A stretch of DNA of 64,000 bases from Henricia sp. BOLD:AAB3569. Lineage: Eukaryota; Echinodermata; Asteroidea; Spinulosida; Echinasteridae. Below, one piece after another: positions 51,013 to 62,360 of the stretch. The position numbers and the translations under genes were made by a program. The notes under the pieces are model-generated. The model ran no database searches. It was not told the DNA's origin and saw only the letters and a program-made list of their open reading frames with translations. The stretch covers positions 992,001 through 1,056,000 of the forward strand of contig JBBELK010000397.1 of assembly GCA_037783545.1 (NCBI GenBank). Reading direction: 5' to 3'. Position 1 is the first letter of the stretch. Every line of letters starts with the position of its first letter.

Positions 51013-51067
51013 GTTTAACTTTTTCTTTGTTTTTGCCTAGGCTTTCGTAGGGAACCAATCAGCGAGT

Positions 51068-51185
51068 GACCCAAATACAGCAGAGCGTTGGAATGCAGCG
51101 AGCGACCCAAATACAGCGCGTCGACCGCAGAGCGTGACCCAAATACAGCGCGTCGACCGCAGAGCGTGACCCAAATACACCGCGT
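51068..51185. repeat. 32-bp minisatellite in element copy 5, two full units
   Basis: Same unit number and sequence as copy 3, at an offset of 16,984. Confidence 0.95.
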
Positions 51186-51478
51186 GCACGCGCTTCGAAT
51201 GGTTTGAAAAATATAAGGCGGCTTACAAGAATCATCGAACATGACCGTTTTATCGTTGCTAATATTTTCGGTGACATAAGTTTCTTGGCAAATGTTGCGA
51301 ATATATTTACAAACATGTTTGCAAAGGCGTATGACATCGCAAAATACATTTGTTTATGAAGATAATTGCGACATTGCAAATATTTGCAAAGATATCTGTG
51401 ATATGCCATGTCCCTTGTGTGCCATCATAAAACCCTCTGCAGCTATTTACATAAAACGGTACCGCCCCCAATGCTGAA

Positions 51479-51606
51479 CTTCCGGGAGAAATTCCCAAGA
51501 CTACTCTAGTGAGCAAAGACTGGTCCGTTAGTGCTGCAAGAGGGCGCACTATATGGCCAACGCGTACACAAACCAATATCGACTAGAGTAGTCTTGGGCC
51601 AAGACT
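51479..51606 (-). repeat. Right terminal inverted repeat, copy 5
   Basis: Exact reverse complement of 50885-51012 by direct reading. Confidence 0.92.
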
Positions 51607-54600
51607 ACACTCGTCATAAAAAATTGACAGACTTTCGCCGGGAAATTGCCGATAAATTTCAGGATGTAGGGAAAACTTCCTGCATACTCCAAAGACCGTG
51701 GCTGTCTGTGCGCGTGAGCGGTCCTTTGGACGGCCGTTGACCCACCCCTGTTTGTGACGGGAATTTGCCCAAAGTGTGGTCTAAATGCCGGCAAATTTGG
51801 AGGTCAAGGAATTTCCCGACAAACTTGAAATTTTGCATGCTCTAAACTCTCTATGTTCCACACTCGTCATAAAAAATTGACAGACTTTCGCCGGGAAATT
51901 GCCGATCAATTTCAGGATGTAGGGAAAACTTCCTGCATACTCCGAAGACCGTGGCTGTCTGTGCGCGTGAGCGGTCCTTTTGACGGCCGTTGACCCACCC
52001 CTGTTTGTGACGGGAATTTGCCCAAAGTGTGGTCTAAATGCCGGAAAATTTGGAGGTCAAGGAATTTCCCGACAAACTTCAAATTTTGCATGCTCCAAAC
52101 TCTCTATGTTCCACACTCGTCATAAAAAATTGACAGACTTTCGCCGGGAAATTGCCGATAAATTTCAGGATGTAGGGAAAACTTCCTGCATACTCCGAAG
52201 ACCGTGGCTGTCTGTGCGCGTGAGCGTTCCTTCGGACGGCCGTTGACCCACCCCTGTTTGTGACGGGAATTTGCCCAAAGTGTGGTCTAAATGCCGGCAA
52301 ATTTGGAGGTCAAGGAATTTCCCGACAAACTTCAAATTTTGCATGCTCCAAACTCTCTATGTTCCACACTCGTCATAAAAAATTGACAGACTTTCGCCGG
52401 GAAATTGCCGATAAATTTCAGGATGTAGGGAAAACTTCCTGCATACTCCGAAGACCGTGGCTGTCTGTGCGCGTGAGCGGTCCTTTTGACGGCCGTTGAC
52501 CCACCCCTGTTTGTGACGGGAATTTGCCCAAAGTGTGGTCTAAATGCCGGCAAATTTGGAGGTCAAGGAATTTCCCGACAAACTTCAAATTTTGCATGCT
52601 CCACACTCTCTATGTTCCACACTCGTCATAAAAAATTGACAGACTTTCGCCGGGAAATTGCCGATAAATTTCAGGATGTAGGGAAAACTTCCTGCATACT
52701 CCAAAGACCGTGGCTGTCTGTGCGCGTGAGCGGTCCTTTGGACGGCCGTTGACCCACCCCTGTTTGTGACGGGAATTTGCCCAAAGTGTGGTCTAAATGC
52801 CGGCAAATTTGGAGGTCAAGGAATTTCCCGACAAACTTCAAATTTTGCATGCTCCACACTCTCTATGTTCCACACTCGTCATAAAAAATTGACAGACTTT
52901 CGCCGGGAAATTGCCGATAAATTTCAGGATGTAGGGAAAACTTCCTGCATACTCCAAAGACCGTGGCTGTCTGTGCGCGTGAGCGGTCCTTTGGACGGCC
53001 GTTGACCCACCCCTGTTTGTGACGGGAATTTGCCCAAAGTGTGGTCTAAATGCCGGCAAATTTGGAGGTCAAGGAATTTCCTCAAAAACTTCAAATTTGG
53101 CATGCTCCAAACTCTCTATGTTCCACACTCGTCATAAAAAATTGACAGACTTTCGCCGGGAAATTGCCGATAAATTTCAGGATGTAGGGAAAACTTCCTG
53201 CATACTCCGAAGACCGTGGCTGTCTGTGCGCGTGAGCGGTCCTTTGGACGGCCGTTGACCCACCCATGTTTGTGACGAGAATTTGCCCAAAGTGTGGTCT
53301 AAATGCCGGCAAATTTGGAGGTCAAGGAATTTCCCGACAAACTTCAAATTTTGCATGCTCCAAACTCTCTATGTTCCACACTCGTCATAAAAAATTGACA
53401 GACTTTCGCCGGGAAATTGCCGATAAATTTCAGGATGTAGGGAAAACTTCCTGCATACTCCGAAGACCGTGGCTGTCTGTGCGCGTGAGCGGTCCTTTGG
53501 ACGGCCGTTGACCCACCCCTGTTTGTGACGGGAATTTGCCCAAAGTGTGGTCTAAATGCCGGCAAATTTGGAGGTCAAGGAATTTCCCGACAAACTTCAC
53601 ATTTTGCATGCTCCAAACTCTCTATGTTCCACACTCGTCATAAAAAATTGACAGACTTTCGCCGGGAAATTGCCGATAAATTTCAGGATGTAGGGAAAAC
53701 TTCCTGCCTACTCCTAAGACCGTGGCTGTCTGTGCGCGTGAGCGGTCCTTTGGACGGCCGTTGACACACCCCTGTTTGTGACGGGAATTTGCCCAAAGTG
53801 TGGTCTAAATGCCGGCAAATTTGGAGGTCAAGGAATTTCCGGAAAAACTTCAAATTTTGCATGCTCCAAACTCTCTATGTTCCACACTCGTCATAACAAA
53901 TTGACAGACTTTCGCCTGGAATTTGCCGATAAATTTCAGGATGTAGGGAAAACTTCCTGCATACTCCGAAGACCGTGGCTGTCTGTGCGCGTGAGCGGTC
54001 CTTTGGACAGCCGTTGACCCACCCCTGTTTGTGACGGGAATTTGCCCAAAGTGTGGTCTAAATGCCGGCAAATTTGGAGGTCAAGGAATTTCCCGAAAAA
54101 CTTGAAATTTTGCATGCTCCAAACTCTCTATGTTCCACACTCGTCATAACAAATTGACAGACTTTCGCCGGGAAATTGCCGATAAATTTCAGGATGTAGG
54201 GAAAACTTCCTGCCTACTCCGAAGACCGTGGCTGTCTGTGCGCGTGAGCGGTCCTTTGGACGGCCGTTGACCCACCCCTGTTTGTGACGGGAATTTGCCC
54301 AAAGTGTGGTCTAAATGCCGGCAAATTTGGAGGTCAAGGAATTTCCCGACAAACTTCAAATTTTGCATGCTCCAAACTCTCTATGTTCCACACTCGTCAT
54401 AAAAAATTGACAGACTTTCGCCGGGAAATTGCCGATAAATTTCAGGATGTAGGGAAAACTTCCTGCCTACTCCGAAGACCGTGGCTGTCTGTGCGCGTGA
54501 GCGGTCCTTTGGACGGCCGTTGACACACCCCTGTTTGTGACGGGAATTTGCCCAAAGTGTGGTCTAAATGCCGGCAAATTTGGAGGTCAAGGAATTTCCG

Positions 54601-55200
54601 GGAAAACTTCAAATTTTGCATGCTCCAAACTCTATGTTCCACACTCGTCATAACAAATTGACAGACTTTCGCCTGGAATTTGCCGATAAATTTCAGGATG
54701 TAGGGAAAACTTCCTGCATACTCCAAAGACCGTGGCTGTCTGTGCGCGTGAGCGGTCCTTTGGACAGCCGTTGACCCACCCCTGTTTGTGACGGGAATTT
54801 GCCCAAAGTGTGGTCTATATGCCGGCAAATTTGGAGGTCAAGGAATTTCCCGAAAAACTTGACATTTTGCATGCTCCAAACTCTCTATGTTCCACACTCG
54901 TCATAACAAATTGACAGACTTTCGCCTGGAATTTGCCGATAAATTTCAGGATGTAGGGAAAACTTCCTGCCTACTCCGAAGACCGTGGCTGTCTGTGCGC
55001 GTGAGCGGTCCTTTGGACGGCTGTTGACCCACCCCTGTTTGTGACGGGAATTTGCCCAAAGTGTGGTCTAAATGCCGGCAAATTTGGAGGTCAAGGAATT
55101 TCCGGAAAAACTTGAAATTTTGCATGCTCCAAACTCTCTATGTTCCACACTCGTCATAAAAAATTGACAGACTTTCGCCGGGAAATTGCCGATAAATTTC
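51607..55200. repeat. Segmental duplication R, member 3 (right flank of element copy 5)
   Basis: Matches 36716 to about 40.3 kb at an offset of 14,891. Private change: GCCGGAAAATTTGG near 52042. Confidence 0.82.
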
Positions 55201-58200
55201 AGGATGTAGGGAAAACTTCCTGCATACTCCGAAGACCGTGGCTGTCTGTGCGCGTGAGCGGTCCTTTGGACGGCCGTTGACCCACCCCTGTTTGTGACGG
55301 GAATTTGCCCAAAGTGTGGTCTAAATGCCGGCAAATTTTGAGGTCAAGGAATTTCCCGAAAAACTTGACATTTTGCATGCTCCAAACTCTCTATGTTCCA
55401 CACTCGTCATAACAAATTGACAGACTTTCGCCTGGAATTTGCCGATAAATTTCAGGATGTAGGGAAAACTTCCTGCCTACTCCAAAGACCGTGGCTGTCT
55501 GTGCGCGTGAGCGGTCCTTTGGACGGCCGTTGACCCACCCCTGTTTGTGACGGGAATTTGCCCAAAGTGTGGTCTAAATGCCGGCAAATTTGGAGGTCAA
55601 GGAATTTCCGGAAAAACTTGAAATTTTGCATGCTCCAAACTCTCTATGTTCCACACTCGTCATAAAAAATTGACAGACTTTCGCCGGGAAATTGCCGATA
55701 AATTTCAGGATGTAGGGAAAACTTCTTGCCTACTCCGAAGACCGTGGCTGTCTGTGCGCGTGAGCGGTCCTTTGGACGGCCGTTGACCCACCCCTGTTTG
55801 TGACGGGAATTTGCCTAAAGTGTGGTCTAAATGCCGGCAAATTTGGAGGTCAAGGAATTTCCCGAAAAACTTCAAATTTTGCATGCTCCAAACTCTCTAT
55901 GTTCCACACTCGTCATAAAAAATTGACAGACTTTCGCCGGGAAATTGCCGATAAATTTCAGGATGTAGGGAAAACTTCCTGCATACTCCGAAGACCGTGG
56001 CTGTCTGTGCGCGTGAGCGGTCCTTTGGACGGCCGTTGACCCACCCCTGTTTGTGACGGGAATTTGCCCAAAGTGTGGTCTAAATGCCGGCAAATTTGGA
56101 GGTCAAGGAATTTCCTCAAAAACTTCAAATTTGGCATGCTCCAAACTCTCTATGTTCCACACTCGTCATAAAAAATTGACAGACTTTCGCCGGAAAATTG
56201 CCGATAAATTTCAGGATGTAGGGAAAACTTCCTGCATACTCCGAAGACCGTGGCTGTCTGTGCGCGTGAGCGGTCCTTTGGACGGCCGTTGACCCACCCA
56301 TGTTTGTGACGAGAATTTGCCCAAAGTGTGGTCTAAATGCCGGCAAATTTGGAGGTCAAGGAATTTCCCGACAAACTTCAAATTTTGCATGCTCCAAACT
56401 CTCTATGTTCCACACTCGTCATAAAAAATTGACAGACGTTCGCCGGGAAATTGCCGATAAATTTCAGGATGTAGGGAAAACTTCCTGCATACTCCGAAGA
56501 CCGTGGCTGTCTGTGCGCGTGAGCGGTCCTTTGGACGGCCGTTGACCCACCCCTGTTTGTGACGGGAATTTGCCCAAAGTGTGGTCTAAATGCCGGCAAA
56601 TTTGGAGGTCAAGGAATTTCCCGACAAACTTCACATTTTGCATGCTCCAAACTCTCTATGTTCCACACTCGTCATAAAAAATTGACAGACTTTCGCCGGG
56701 AAATTGCCGATAAATTTCAGGATGTAGGGAAAACTTCCTGCCTACTCCGAAGACCGTGGCTGTCTGTGCGCGTGAGCGGTCCTTTGGACGGCCGTTGACA
56801 CACCCCTGTTTGTGACGGGAATTTGCCCAAAGTGTGGTCTAAATGCCGGCAAATTTGGAGGTCAAGGAATTTCCGGGAAAACTTCAAATTTTGCATGCTC
56901 CAAACTCTATGTTCCACACTCGTCATAACAAATTGACAGACTTTCGCCTGGAATTTGCCGATAAATTTCAGGATGTAGGGAAAACTTCCTGCATACTCCG
57001 AAGACCGTGGCTGTCTGTGCGCGTGAGCGGTCCTTTGGACAGCCGTTGACCCACCCCTGTTTGTGACGGGAATTTGCCCAAAGTGTGGTCTATATGCCGG
57101 CAAATTTGGAGGTCAAGGAATTTCCCGAAAAACTTGACATTTTGCATGCTCCAAACTCTCTATGTTCCACACTCGTCATAACAAATTGACAGACTTTCGC
57201 CTGGAATTTGCCGATAAATTTCAGGATGTAGGGAAAACTTCCTGCCTACTCCGAAGACCGTGGCTGTCTGTGCGCGTGAGCGGTCCTTTGGACGGCTGTT
57301 GACCCACCCCTGTTTGTGACGGGAATTTGCCCAAAGTGTGGTCTAAATGCCGGCAAATTTGGAGGTCAAGGAATTTCCGGAAAAACTTGAAATTTTGCAT
57401 GCTCCAAACTCTCTATGTTCCACACTCGTCATAAAAAATTGACAGACTTTCGCCGGGAAATTGCCGATAAATTTCAGGATGTAGGGAAAACTTCCTGCAT
57501 ACTCCGAAGACCGTGGCTGTCTGTGCGCGTGAGCGGTCCTTTGGACGGCCGTTGACCCACCCCTGTTTGTGACGGGAATTTGCCCAAAGTGTGGTCTAAA
57601 TGCCGGCAAATTTTGAGGTCAAGGAATTTCCCGAAAAACTTGACATTTTGCATGCTCCAAACTCTCTATGTTCCACACTCGTCATAACAAATTGACAGAC
57701 TTTCGCCTGGAATTTGCCGATAAATTTCAGGATGTAGGGAAAACTTCCTGCCTACTCCGAAGACCGTGGCTGTCTGTGCGCGTGAGCGGTCCTTTGGACG
57801 GCCGTTGACCCACCCCTGTTTGTGACGGGAATTTGCCCAAAGTGTGGTCTAAATGCCGGCAAATTTGGAGGTCAAGGAATTTCCGGAAAAACTTGAAATT
57901 TTGCATGCTCCAAACTCTCTATGTTCCACACTCGTCATAAAAAATTGACAGACTTTCGCCGGGAAATTGCCGATAAATTTCAGGATGTAGGGAAAACTTC
58001 TTGCCTACTCCGAAGACCGTGGCTGTCTGTGCGCGTGAGCGGTCCTTTGGACGGCCGTTGACCCACCCCTGTTTGTGACGGGAATTTGCCTAAAGTGTGG
58101 TCTAAATGCCGGCAAATTTGGAGGTCAAGGAATTTCCCGAAAAACTTCAAATTTTGCATGCTCCAAACTCTCTATGTTCCACACTCGTCATAAAAAATTG

Positions 58201-59071
58201 ACAGACTTTCGCCGGGAAATTGCCGATAAATTTCAGGATGTAGGGAAAACTTCCTGCATACTCCGAAGACCGTGGCTGTCTGTGCGCGTGAGCGGTCCTT
58301 TGGACGGCCGTTGACCCACCCCTGTTTGTGACGGGAATTTGCCCAAAGTGTGGTCTAAATGCCGGCAAATTTGGAGGTCAAGGAATTTCCTCAAAAACTT
58401 CAAATTTGGCATGCTCCAAACTCTCTATGTTCCACACTCGTCATAAAAAATTGACAGACTTTCGCCGGAAAATTGCCGATAAATTTCAGGATGTAGGGAA
58501 AACTTCCTGCATACTCCGAAGACCGTGGCTGTCTGTGCGCGTGAGCGGTCCTTTGGACGGCCGTTGACCCACCCATGTTTGTGACGAGAATTTGCCCAAA
58601 GTGTGGTCTAAATGCCGGCAAATTTGGAGGTCAAGGAATTTCCCGACAAACTTCAAATTTTGCATGCTCCAAACTCTCTATGTTCCACACTCGTCATAAA
58701 AAATTGACAGACGTTCGCCGGGAAATTGCCGATAAATTTCAGGATGTAGGGAAAACTTCCTGCATACTCCGAAGACCGTGGCTGTCTGTGCGCGTGAGCG
58801 GTCCTTTGGACGGCCGTTGACCCACCCCTGTTTGTGACGGGAATTTGCCCAAAGTGTGGTCTAAATGCCGGCAAATTTGGAGGTCAAGGAATTTCCCGAC
58901 AAACTTCACATTTTGCATGCTCCAAACTCTCTATGTTCCACACTCGTCATAAAAAATTGACAGACTTTCGCCGGGAAATTGCCGATAAATTTCAGGATGT
59001 AGGGAAAACTTCCTGCCTACTCCTAAGACCGTGGCTGTCTGTGCGCGTGAGCGGTCCTTTGGACGGCCGTT
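54522..59071. repeat. Higher-order repeat: two 9-monomer units of 2275 bp
   Basis: Units 54522-56796 and 56797-59071 each start with the monomer that has lost 2 bp (CCAAACTCTATGTT), so the period is 9 x 253 minus 2. Shared rare variants in order are GTCTATATGCC, GACGGCTGTTG, AAATTTTGAGG, ACTTCTTGCC, TTGCCTAAAGTG, TTCCTCAAAAACTTC, CGGAAAATTGCC and GACAGACGTTCGCC. They end differently: CTACTCCGAAG in the first, CTACTCCTAAG in the second. Confidence 0.9.
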
Positions 59072-62000
59072 GACACACCCCTGTTTGTGACGGGAATTTG
59101 CCCAAAGTGTGGTCTAAATGCCGGCAAATTTGGAGGTCAAGGAATTTCCCGAAAAACTTGAAATTTTGCATGCTCCAAACTCTCTATGTTCCACACTCGT
59201 CATAAAAAATTGACAGACTTTCGCCGGGAAATTGCCGATAAATTTCAGGATGTAGGGAAAACTTCCTGCATACTCCGAAGACCGTGGCTGTCTGTGCGCG
59301 TGAGCGGTCCTTTAGACGGCCGTTGACCCACCCCTGTTTGTGACGGGAATTTGCCCAAAGTGTGGTCTAAATGCCGGCAAATTTGGAGGTCAAGGAATTT
59401 CCCGAAAAACTTGAAATTTTGCATGCTCCAAACTCTCTATGTTCCACACTCGTCATAAAAAATTGACAGACTTTCGCCGGGAAATTGCCGATAATTTTCA
59501 GGATGTAGGGAAAACTTCCTGCATACTCCGAAGACCGTGGCTGTCTGTGCGCGTGAGCGGTCCTTTGGACAGCCGTTGACCCACCCCTGTTTGTGACGGG
59601 AATTTGCCCAAAGTGTGGTCTAAATGCCGGCAAATTTGGAGGTCAAGGAATTTCCCGAAAAACTTGAAATTTTGCATGCTCCAAACTCTCTATGTTCCAC
59701 ACTCGTCATAACAAATTGACAGACTTTCGCCGGGAAATTGCCGATAAATTTCAGGATGTAGGGAAAACTTCCTGCCTACTCCGAAGACCGTGGCTGTCTG
59801 TGCGCGTGAGCGGTCCTTTGGACGGCCGTTGACCCACCCCTGTTTGTGACGGGAATTTGCCCAAAGTGTGGTCTAAATGCCGGCAAATTTGGAGGTCAAG
59901 GAATTTCCCGACAAACTTCAAATTTTGCATGCTCCAAACTCTCTATGTTCCACACTCGTCATAAAAAATTGACAGACTTTCGCCGGGAAATTGCCGATAA
60001 ATTTCAGGATGTAGGGAAAACTTCCTGCCTACTCCGAAGACCGTGGCTGTCTGTGCGCGTGAGCGGTCCTTTGGACGGCCGTTGACACACCCCTGTTTGT
60101 GACGGGAATTTGCCCAAAGTGTGGTCTAAATGCCGGCAAATTTGGAGGTCAAGGAATTTCCCGAAAAACTTGACATTTTGCATGCTCCAAACTCTCTATG
60201 TTCCACACTCGTCATAACAAATTGACAGACTTTCGCCTGGAATTTGCCGATAAATTTCAGGATGTAGGGAAAACTTCCTGCCTACTCCGAAGACCGTGGC
60301 TGTCTGTGCGCGTGAGCGGTCCTTTGGACGGCTGTTGACCCACCCCTGTTTGTGACGGGAATTTGCCCAAAGTGTGGTCTAAATGCCGGCAAATTTGGAG
60401 GTCAAGGAATTTCCGGAAAAACTTGAAATTTTGCATGCTCCAAACTCTCTATGTTCCACACTCGTCATAAAAAATTGACAGACTTTCGCCGGGAAATTGC
60501 CGATAAATTTCAGGATGTAGGGAAAACTTCCTGCATACTCCGAAGACCGTGGCTGTCTGTGCGCGTGAGCGGTCCTTTGGACGGCCGTTGACCCACCCCT
60601 GTTTGTGACGGGAATTTGCCCAAAGTGTGGTCTAAATGCCGGCAAATTTGGAGGTCAAGGAATTTCCGGAAAAACTTGAAATTTTGCATGCTCCAAACTC
60701 TCTATGTTCCACACTCGTCATAAAAAATTGACAGACTTTCGCCGGGAAATTGCCGATAAATTTCAGGATGTAGGGAAAACTTCCTGCCTACTCCTAAGAC
60801 CGTGGCTGTCTGTGCGCGTGAGCGGTCCTTTGGACGGCCGTTGACACACCCCTGTTTGTGACGGGAATTTGCCCAAAGTGTGGTCTAAATGCCGGCAAAT
60901 TTGGAGGTCAAGGAATTTCCCGAAAAACTTGAAATTTTGCATGCTCCAAACTCTCTATGTTCCACACTCGTCATAAAAAATTGACAGACTTTCGCCGGGA
61001 AATTGCCGATAAATTTCAGGATGTAGGGAAAACTTCCTGCATACTCCGAAGACCGTGGCTGTCTGTGCGCGTGAGCGGTCCTTTAGACGGCCGTTGACCC
61101 ACCCCTGTTTGTGACGGGAATTTGCCCAAAGTGTGGTCTAAATGCCGGCAAATTTGGAGGTCAAGGAATTTCCCGAAAAACTTGAAATTTTGCATGCTCC
61201 AAACTCTCTATGTTCCACACTCGTCATAAAAAATTGACAGACTTTCGCCGGGAAATTGCCGATAATTTTCAGGATGTAGGGAAAACTTCCTGCATACTCC
61301 GAAGACCGTGGCTGTCTGTGCGCGTGAGCGGTCCTTTGGACAGCCGTTGACCCACCCCTGTTTGTGACGGGAATTTGCCCAAAGTGTGGTCTAAATGCCG
61401 GCAAATTTGGAGGTCAAGGAATTTCCCGAAAAACTTGAAATTTTGCATGCTCCAAACTCTCTATGTTCCACACTCGTCATAACAAATTGACAGACTTTCG
61501 CCGGGAAATTGCCGATAAATTTCAGGATGTAGGGAAAACTTCCTGCCTACTCCGAAGACCGTGGCTGTCTGTGCGCGTGAGCGGTCCTTTGGACGGCCGT
61601 TGACCCACCCCTGTTTGTGACGGGAATTTGCCCAAAGTGTGGTCTAAATGCCGGCAAATTTGGAGGTCAAGGAATTTCCCGACAAACTTCAAATTTTGCA
61701 TGCTCCAAACTCTCTATGTTCCACACTCGTCATAAAAAATTGACAGACTTTCGCCGGGAAATTGCCGATAAATTTCAGGATGTAGGGAAAACTTCCTGCC
61801 TACTCCGAAGACCGTGGCTGTCTGTGCGCGTGAGCGGTCCTTTGGACGGCCGTTGACACACCCCTGTTTGTGACGGGAATTTGCCCAAAGTGTGGTCTAA
61901 ATGCCGGCAAATTTGGAGGTCAAGGAATTTCCCGAAAAACTTGACATTTTGCATGCTCCAAACTCTCTATGTTCCACACTCGTCATAACAAATTGACAGA

Positions 62001-62360
62001 CTTTCGCCTGGAATTTGCCGATAAATTTCAGGATGTAGGGAAAACTTCCTGCCTACTCCGAAGACCGTGGCTGTCTGTGCGCGTGAGCGGTCCTTTGGAC
62101 GGCTGTTGACCCACCCCTGTTTGTGACGGGAATTTGCCCAAAGTGTGGTCTAAATGCCGGCAAATTTGGAGGTCAAGGAATTTCCGGAAAAACTTGAAAT
62201 TTTGCATGCTCCAAACTCTCTATGTTCCACACTCGTCATAAAAAATTGACAGACTTTCGCCGGGAAATTGCCGATAAATTTCAGGATGTAGGGAAAACTT
62301 CCTGCATACTCCGAAGACCGTGGCTGTCTGTGCGCGTGAGCGGTCCTTTGGACGGCCGTT
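59072..62360. repeat. Higher-order repeat with 1771-bp (7-monomer) period
   Basis: A full unit (59072-60842) is followed by six monomers of a second (60843-62360). Both begin with a monomer carrying the rare CCTTTAGACGG (near 59311 and 61082). They continue with GATAATTTTC, CATAACAAA, GACACACC, ACTTGACATTTT with GGCTGTTG, and CCGGAAAAACTTGAAA monomers. Confidence 0.88.

Larger units (their letters stand above)
39125..51606. repeat. Large segmental duplication, block P' (about 12.5 kb, ends in element copy 5)
   Basis: Partner of block P. It lacks element copy 2 and its host monomer, and lacks one monomer near 25.4 kb of P. It has a 1013-bp four-monomer unit twice instead of once. The right limit lies at or inside the right part of element copy 5, because the sequence to the right of copy 5 matches the flank of copy 4, not that of copy 3. 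Confidence 0.85.
50885..51606. mobile_element. Non-autonomous TIR element, copy 5 (722 bp)
   Basis: The short form: two full 32-bp units and the three bases private to copy 3. TIRs are 50885-51012 and 51479-51606; the target duplication is at 50874-50884 and 51607-51617. The left flank is that of copy 3 (CTATGTTCC, GGAGTTTCCC). The right flank is that of copies 1 and 4 (CAGGATGTAGGG, CTCCAAAG). This copy marks a junction between two duplicated blocks and is best read as a recombinant. Confidence 0.93.

Noticed and set aside
13822..51606. Firm assignment of the element to the Mutator superfamily
   Set aside because: The duplication can be read as 9 bp (TIR starting TAGTC) or 11 bp (TIR starting AGTC), and there is no transposase. 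Long TIRs and a 9-11 bp duplication suggest Mutator, but other families are not excluded.
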